Part shown: one piece after another, positions 59,611 through 64,000 of the stretch
Layout of the letters: each line of letters opens with the position of its first letter
How positions within the stretch are numbered: the first letter of the stretch is position 1
NCBI GenBank assembly: GCA_029562645.1
Contig: JAKQUI010000048.1
Span: 124,001 to 188,000 of the forward strand
Origin: Spirochaetota bacterium
GTDB lineage: Bacteria; Spirochaetota; UBA4802; JAKQUI01
Length of the DNA: 64,000 nucleotides
Direction of reading: 5' to 3'
The notes under the pieces: model-generated
Databases searched by the model: none
What the model was told of the DNA's origin: nothing
The model's input: only the letters and a program-made list of their open reading frames with translations
Made by a program: the position numbers and the translations under genes

Positions 59611-59699
59611 GAGTTATATTTAAATATTTTCTTCGACCGCTCTCGGTACGTATTTGAGAACGCAACCGTCTATTTGTTACAGGATGTCCAAGGAATCCC

Positions 59700-61382
59700 T
59701 TATGGGAGGTCAATCAGCTTCTTGAAGTCCGGATCGTCGCGGAGCGCGGCCAGCGCCTCATCGGTCCGTGCATCGGCGCGGTTGGCGGGATCGAGGCGTA
59801 TCGCCTCGGCGAGATCGGAAAGCGCCCGATCGCGATCGCCCATCACCGCATAAAAGCAGGCGCGGTTGAACCAGGCGATCGCCGATGTCGGCTCGAACTC
59901 GATCGCGCGGGTCGAGCAGGACACGGCGTCGTCGTAGCGCTGGAGCTTGTACATCAGGTATCCCTTGTTGATCCACGCATCGACGTTGTCGGGCTCTATC
60001 TCGAGCGCCTTGTTGATGCAGAAAATCGCCTCATCGATCGCCCCGCTGATCTTTTCCGTGACCCAGCCCTTGTTGATCCAGGCGACATTGCTCTCGGGCC
60101 GAAACTCGAGGATCTGATCGAAACACTCGAGCGCGCGATCATACTCCTTTTTATCGTGATAGACCAACCCCTTGAGATTGAGCGCCTCCTCGTGCTCCGG
60201 ATTGATCTCGAGCACTGCGTCCAGGGCCGTGATCGAGTGGTCGAATCGGGAGAGCTGCCGGAGCAGCTCGGCCTTGCAGTAGCCGAAATATCCGTTCGCG
60301 GGATCGCCCCGAAGGGCCGCATCGTACGAGGCCAGGGCGTCCTCCAGCCGCTCCATCTTCTCGAGGACAAGCGCCTTGTCGAAATGCGAATAGGCATGCT
60401 TCGGATCGAGCGCGATCGCGCTGTCGAGCGCGGCGATCGCTTCCTCGTAGCGCCCCATCTCCGCCAGGACGGCCGCCCGGTTGCTCGCGTGCTCCCGACT
60501 GCCCGGCTCGCGCGCGGCGAGTTCGTCGTAAATCGCAAGCGCGTCCTCAAGGCGGCGAAGCGCCCGCAGGGCTCCGGCCTTTCGAATGAGCGGGCGCGTA
60601 TCCCCCGGACTCTTGGCGCAATCGTCGGTCGCCCGCTGCAACGCCTCCTCGTGGTCCTCGCGGACGAGGCGGTCGTGCTCCGCAAAGGCGTCGCGCGCAC
60701 GCGCGAGATCACCGATCTTGCGGAACGCCTCGCCCTTCATGTGCCAGCTGGTCGCGTCCACCGGCATGAGCTCGGTCACGCGGTCGTAGGAGGCGATCGC
60801 ATCGTCGTACCGACGCATCGACATGAGCAGCATGCCGCGATCGCGCCACACCCACGGACGCGACGGATCGATCGCCGTGGAGCGGTCGTACGCCTCCAAC
60901 GCCTCCTCTTCCATGCCGAGGTCGTATTCGAGCAACGTCGCGAGATTGTACCAGGTCTGGGCGTCATTGGGAGTGATGGCGATGATGTCGTGATACTCGT
61001 TCAGCGCCTCATCGAAGCGCCCGCCGTATTTCAGCAGACCGGCGCGTCGGCGGCGGGCCTCCGTATCCGTTGGCTCGATGGCGATGACGCGCTCGAGCGC
61101 TTTGATGGCGTCATCCTCGCGATTGAGCGCGCTCAGCGCAACGGACTTATTATACCATGCCGCGGCGTCGGCCGGATCAAGCGCCAGCGCACGATCGTAA
61201 TCCTCTAACGCCTTATCATAAAGGTTTAAATGCAGATGCGCGTTCGCCCGTGCGAACCATCCTGCGGCGTCGTCGCTCGGCGCTGCGTCCACCGCCGCCG
61301 TTATCGCGTCGGCGGGCGCCTGCTGGAACGAATCATTCCGCAGCGGAACGGGACTTGCGTACATCATGGATTTATTCGACAT
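59700..61382 (-). CDS. Large TPR protein, cytoplasmic
   Basis: A 560-residue protein built from about 13 to 14 TPR units from residue 40 onward (ANAHLHLNLYDKALEDYDRALALDP, NEYHDIIAITPNDAQTWYNLA, AWINKGWVTEKISGAIDEAI). No signal peptide, membrane helix or enzyme domain. N-terminal about 35 residues are unstructured. It stands alone; a tRNA-His terminator lies just upstream. Confidence 0.85.
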   Translation of the reverse strand: MSNKSMMYASPVPLRNDSFQQAPADAITAAVDAAPSDDAAGWFARANAHLHLNLYDKALEDYDRALALDPADAAAWYNKSVALSALNREDDAIKALERVIAIEPTDTEARRRRAGLLKYGGRFDEALNEYHDIIAITPNDAQTWYNLATLLEYDLGMEEEALEAYDRSTAIDPSRPWVWRDRGMLLMSMRRYDDAIASYDRVTELMPVDATSWHMKGEAFRKIGDLARARDAFAEHDRLVREDHEEALQRATDDCAKSPGDTRPLIRKAGALRALRRLEDALAIYDELAAREPGSREHASNRAAVLAEMGRYEEAIAALDSAIALDPKHAYSHFDKALVLEKMERLEDALASYDAALRGDPANGYFGYCKAELLRQLSRFDHSITALDAVLEINPEHEEALNLKGLVYHDKKEYDRALECFDQILEFRPESNVAWINKGWVTEKISGAIDEAIFCINKALEIEPDNVDAWINKGYLMYKLQRYDDAVSCSTRAIEFEPTSAIAWFNRACFYAVMGDRDRALSDLAEAIRLDPANRADARTDEALAALRDDPDFKKLIDLP

Positions 61383-61433
61383 GCGTTATGTCCTCGCACG
61401 GCATGCGTCATGCAATCGGGAGTGAGTGAGAAT

Positions 61434-61466
61434 AAAAAACCCGCGTTCGCGTGCGACGAATGCGGG
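61434..61466 (-). terminator. Terminator of tRNA-His
   Basis: On the minus strand CCCGCATTCG (61466-61457) pairs with CGAACGCGGG (61449-61440), one mismatch, loop of seven bases, followed by six T residues (61439-61434). It ends the tRNA-His transcript before the TPR gene. Confidence 0.8.
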
Positions 61467-61474
61467 CTTCGATG

Positions 61475-61547
61475 GGTGGATGACGGGGATCGAACCCGCA
61501 ACAACTGGAACCACAATCCAGGGCTCTACCATTGAGCTACATCCACC
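61475..61547 (-). tRNA. tRNA-His (anticodon GTG)
   Basis: Minus-strand cloverleaf with the His-specific extra G(-1) at 61547 facing C73 at 61475; acceptor GTGGATG with CATCCAC, D-stem GCTC/GAGC, anticodon stem CTGGA/TCCAG around TTGTGGT, T-arm GCGGG/CCCGT. CCA is not encoded. Confidence 0.95.
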
Positions 61548-61613
61548 GTGTATATGTCCCCCGGAGGCAGCACAAAACTCTCCGACGGAAGCGCAAGGGT
61601 TCATATTCATAAA

Positions 61614-61642
61614 CTAGTAAAAAAACATTAAAAAGCTGTCAA
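61614..61642 (-). promoter_or_regulatory. Candidate promoter for tRNA-His
   Basis: Perfect TTGACA (61637-61642) and TACTAG (61614-61619) on the minus strand, spacer 17 bases, about 60 bases before the tRNA. The -10 box is a weak match. The gap 61548-61766 shows no gene. Confidence 0.4.
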
Positions 61643-61766
61643 CAAATATTTCGAAGCAGCAGTAATGCGCTTTTTTTATTGCAAATAAATCCTCATCCCG
61701 GTACGTGACAATCGAATCGCACCAAGATGAAATGATCGCCAATCACGAACCAACGGTTATCCAAAT

Positions 61767-62792
61767 ATGCCATCACGATCGCGCCTGATAGGAGCAACGC
61801 TGAGTTGCGCCCTCGCCATTGCATTTCTCTCGATACCATCATTCGCCGACGCCCGGTCCAAACGAAAACCGACGCGCCCGCGTCCCCCGGTCGCATTCAG
61901 CGAGCTTTGGGGATTCGTCATGAAAGGGGAAGAACATGTGATAACGGGCGATGAGCCCCTGAGCGACATCTGCTTTTTCGGCGTTGCGCCCGAGAAAAGC
62001 GGCTCGCTGCGCGGCGCGCGCGATTTCCCGTCCTTTCCGGCGAACCGCCGCGGGATCGCGCAACGGGTCCATCTCGTCGTGTTCGACATCAGCAACGGCG
62101 GCCTGATGAAATCGGTCCTCAATCCAACCGCTCCCGAGCGCGATGTTCTCGTCAAGGAGATCGCCGCAGCGAGCGCGCCGTTTGCGGGCGTCATGATCGA
62201 CTTCGAGGCCGTTCCGCCCGACATGCGCGCTCCCTTCATCGAGTTCCTCACGCGCCTTCGCTCCTCACTCCCGAAGAATTCGATACTCAGCGTGGCGCTC
62301 CCCGCCCGCCGCATGCAGGTGAACGATGCGTACGACTACCCCGCCATTTCAGCAATCGTGGACCGCGTCTTCATCATGGCATACGACCAGCACTGGAGCA
62401 CCAGCAAACCCGGTCCGGTGGCAGCGATCGGCTGGTGCGACGCCGTCGCCGCATTCGCGCAAAAAAATGTTCCCGAGAGCAAGCTCGTTATGGGCCTTCC
62501 GCTCTACGGCCGCGTGTGGCAGGACCGCTATCTCGGCCGTTCCGTGCGCCACAGCGACGTTGAATCGATCCTCAAGCGAAAACGTCGCCTCAAACCCCGC
62601 ATCCATCATGACCGTGGTCCGTCGCTCTCGTATCGCGAAACCATCCATGTGACCATTTACTACGAAGACAAAGACTCGATCGCACGCCGTCTCGCGATGT
62701 ACCAGCGCCGCGGTATCGGACAGGTCGGTTTCTGGCGGATCGGCCAGGGACCGCGCGGCATGTGGTCGCTGATGGAGCTGAAACCGATATGA
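61767..62792 (+). CDS. GH18-family glycoside hydrolase-like exported protein (YaaH type)
   Basis: A 341-residue protein with a signal peptide (residues 1-29, ADA-RS) and a GH18 TIM barrel. The catalytic strand reads FAGVMIDFEAVP, where D-x-E with the acid Glu matches YaaH/SleL-type hydrolases; later motifs are VFIMAYDQHWS and LVMGLPLYGRVW, and a GVGFWRIG-type end IGQVGFWRIGQG. Acts on an N-acetylglucosamine polymer, probably peptidoglycan or its fragments. Overlaps the VKOR-DsbA gene by four bases (ATGA). Confidence 0.86.
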   Translation: MPSRSRLIGATLSCALAIAFLSIPSFADARSKRKPTRPRPPVAFSELWGFVMKGEEHVITGDEPLSDICFFGVAPEKSGSLRGARDFPSFPANRRGIAQRVHLVVFDISNGGLMKSVLNPTAPERDVLVKEIAAASAPFAGVMIDFEAVPPDMRAPFIEFLTRLRSSLPKNSILSVALPARRMQVNDAYDYPAISAIVDRVFIMAYDQHWSTSKPGPVAAIGWCDAVAAFAQKNVPESKLVMGLPLYGRVWQDRYLGRSVRHSDVESILKRKRRLKPRIHHDRGPSLSYRETIHVTIYYEDKDSIARRLAMYQRRGIGQVGFWRIGQGPRGMWSLMELKPI

Positions 62793-64000
62793 GGCGGTTA
62801 CTCTCACTGTGTATCGCGGCATCCGCGCTGGCGGGGGCCCTCCTGAGCATTTTGCTCATTCTGGAATATCACGGCATAACGCTTTCAGTATCGGAAAGCG
62901 TTTGCCGTTCCGGGGCGAGCGGTTTCAACGCCTGCCAAAATGTCGCCAGAAGCGAATACGCCGCGATACACGGAATCCCACTCGTTGGCCCCGTGCCGAC
63001 GGCGGTGTTCGGCCTCCTCATGTTCGGCTTTGTTTTGTGCCTGTCGATTCTCGATCTTGCACGCAACCCGGAGAGCGCTCAGGATATCACGGCGCTTATC
63101 GCCCTGATCTCGGTTATAACGCTGTTCTTGGACATCCTATTGCTGTACATCATGACGTGCCGGATCAAGGCCGTCTGTGCGCTGTGTCTAATGACCTACA
63201 TTGCGAATCTATGCATCGGTTGTTCCGCGATTGCATCACTCTGTATTTTTTACAAGGAGTCGTGTATGACTGTTCTCAAGTGCAGCCTGTCGGCCGCGAT
63301 ACGCGCCGTCCGGAACCAGTTCATGCTTTTCGTGGTGATCGCGTTCGCCCTGTTGTCGATCGGCCTGCTGATCGGCGCGGCGGCCAAATCCGCGATGGCC
63401 CGTTCGATCGACCGAGTCGCCGCATCAGACGCAGTCAAAAAGGCGATCCAGAAGTTCGAATCGACCCCCGAGTCCGACCTCGACAATACGCATGCACCCG
63501 CGGTGGGGCCGCGAAATGCGCGGATCGCCATCACGATATTCACCGATTACACCTGCGACCACTGCGCCGCGGCGTCCAAGCTCTTCGGAAAGATGATGGC
63601 GGCGTACCCCGGACTGATATCGATCACCTACCGCTCCTACCCCCTGAGCGACGGCTGCGGCACAATTCCCGATGTGAACGCATCGACCGAAGCCTCGTGC
63701 ATCGGGGCCCTGGCTGCGCAGTGCGCCCATCGGCAACACCGGTTCATCGACATGCATGAACGCCTCTATCGAGACAATGAGCGCGGCATCGCCCACACGT
63801 CGAAATCGGTGAACGTGATCGCGAAATCGATAGGGCTGTCCGCGAACGAATTTGCCGGCTGCCTGTCATCTCCGGCGACGCAGTCGCAGCTTGCGCTCGA
63901 GGCAAAAAAGGGGGATGCGCTTGGGATCGAGGGCACGCCGACCATTTTCATCAACAAGCGAAAGGTAATCGTTGGACTTCCGCCCGAGTCGGTCGTCCGA
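62789..64000 (+). CDS. VKOR-DsbA fusion (disulfide-bond formation), 3' end cut by window
   Basis: At least 404 residues, open to the window edge. The first about 150 residues form four to five membrane helices of the VKOR fold, with a periplasmic Cys pair (VCRSGASGFNAC) and the CxxC of VCALC. A further membrane helix near residue 180 is followed by a thioredoxin/DsbA domain with the active CxxC in FTDYTCDHCAAAS and cis-Pro in GIEGTPTIFI. VKOR reoxidises the DsbA part. The ATG overlaps the GH18 stop. An internal ATG with a good ribosome site lies between the two halves. Confidence 0.88.
   Translation, partial: MRRLLSLCIAASALAGALLSILLILEYHGITLSVSESVCRSGASGFNACQNVARSEYAAIHGIPLVGPVPTAVFGLLMFGFVLCLSILDLARNPESAQDITALIALISVITLFLDILLLYIMTCRIKAVCALCLMTYIANLCIGCSAIASLCIFYKESCMTVLKCSLSAAIRAVRNQFMLFVVIAFALLSIGLLIGAAAKSAMARSIDRVAASDAVKKAIQKFESTPESDLDNTHAPAVGPRNARIAITIFTDYTCDHCAAASKLFGKMMAAYPGLISITYRSYPLSDGCGTIPDVNASTEASCIGALAAQCAHRQHRFIDMHERLYRDNERGIAHTSKSVNVIAKSIGLSANEFAGCLSSPATQSQLALEAKKGDALGIEGTPTIFINKRKVIVGLPPESVVR
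63254..63268 (+). promoter_or_regulatory. Ribosome-binding site and internal start inside VKOR-DsbA
   Basis: AAGGAG (63254-63259) is six bases before an in-frame ATG (63266-63268, codon 160). This would give a separate membrane-anchored DsbA protein starting MTVLKC. The frame has no stop between the halves, so both a fusion and a shorter product are possible. Confidence 0.45.

Overview
The window is GC-rich, gene-dense bacterial DNA with two tRNAs, no rRNA, no CRISPR array and no insertion sequence that I can see. It comes from a diderm that makes lipid A and lipoproteins (lpxI, lpxB, lnt, lolA, omptin-like barrels). Tungsten-type aldehyde:ferredoxin oxidoreductase and VKOR-DsbA point to anaerobic or microaerobic habits. 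DUF115/Maf-type flagellin modification, CheX, HD-GYP and HDOD proteins and many TPR proteins suggest a motile organism. The mix fits Spirochaetota (Leptospira-like or an uncultured sister lineage), but this is inference from gene content, not from a marker tree.

Layout. 1-7.8 kb (minus): one tightly packed operon of AOR, glgX, an M24 peptidase, efp, DUF2273, a TPR membrane protein and DUF362. 8-14.4 kb (plus): DUF2339 and M48 envelope proteins, then an HD-GYP / degenerate receiver / PrsW operon. 14.4-16.5 kb (minus): two tandem omptin-like outer-membrane proteases. 16.6-17.6 kb (plus): an orphan lipase-chaperone-like protein. 17.6-21.8 kb (minus): lnt, an aminotransferase, a terminator and a class II aldolase. 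22-22.7 kb: a small nucleotidyltransferase pair behind an AT-rich region with direct repeats. 23.6-32.8 kb (plus): lolA, a barrel protein, comEC, a GHKL-HDOD protein, a Maf-type protein and three exported or membrane proteins. 32.8-34.7 kb (minus): Trm112-like, a PpiD-like chaperone and cheX.

34.9-42.5 kb (plus): dnaE, lpxI and lpxB with overlapping stop/start codons, then a methyltransferase, panC and a lipoprotein. 42.5-47.5 kb (minus): mpl, psd, a cytidylate-kinase-like protein and uncharacterised/TPR proteins. 48.4-49.2 kb (plus): rpsT, an HU-type gene and tRNA-Val, where the HU reading frame ends inside the tRNA. 49.4-51.4 kb: ktrB-ktrA. 51.4-53.7 kb: an MBL hydrolase and an aspartate-type aminotransferase. 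53.7-59.6 kb (minus): a seven-gene operon with its own promoter, encoding a helical protein, an SPFH protein with three zinc ribbons, two DUF4178 proteins, a 63-residue membrane protein, DUF350 and a membrane-embedded aminopropyltransferase. 59.7-64 kb: a large TPR protein, tRNA-His, a GH18-type hydrolase and a VKOR-DsbA fusion that runs off the end.

The best candidate for an undescribed system is the 53.7-59.6 kb operon. It looks like a relative of the SPFH/DUF4178/DUF350/polyamine-synthase neighbourhoods linked to PspA-type membrane stress, but with no PspA and no AdoMet decarboxylase in it. Second is the omptin-like pair, which keeps both catalytic dyads. All family calls are from reading motifs; no search was run.
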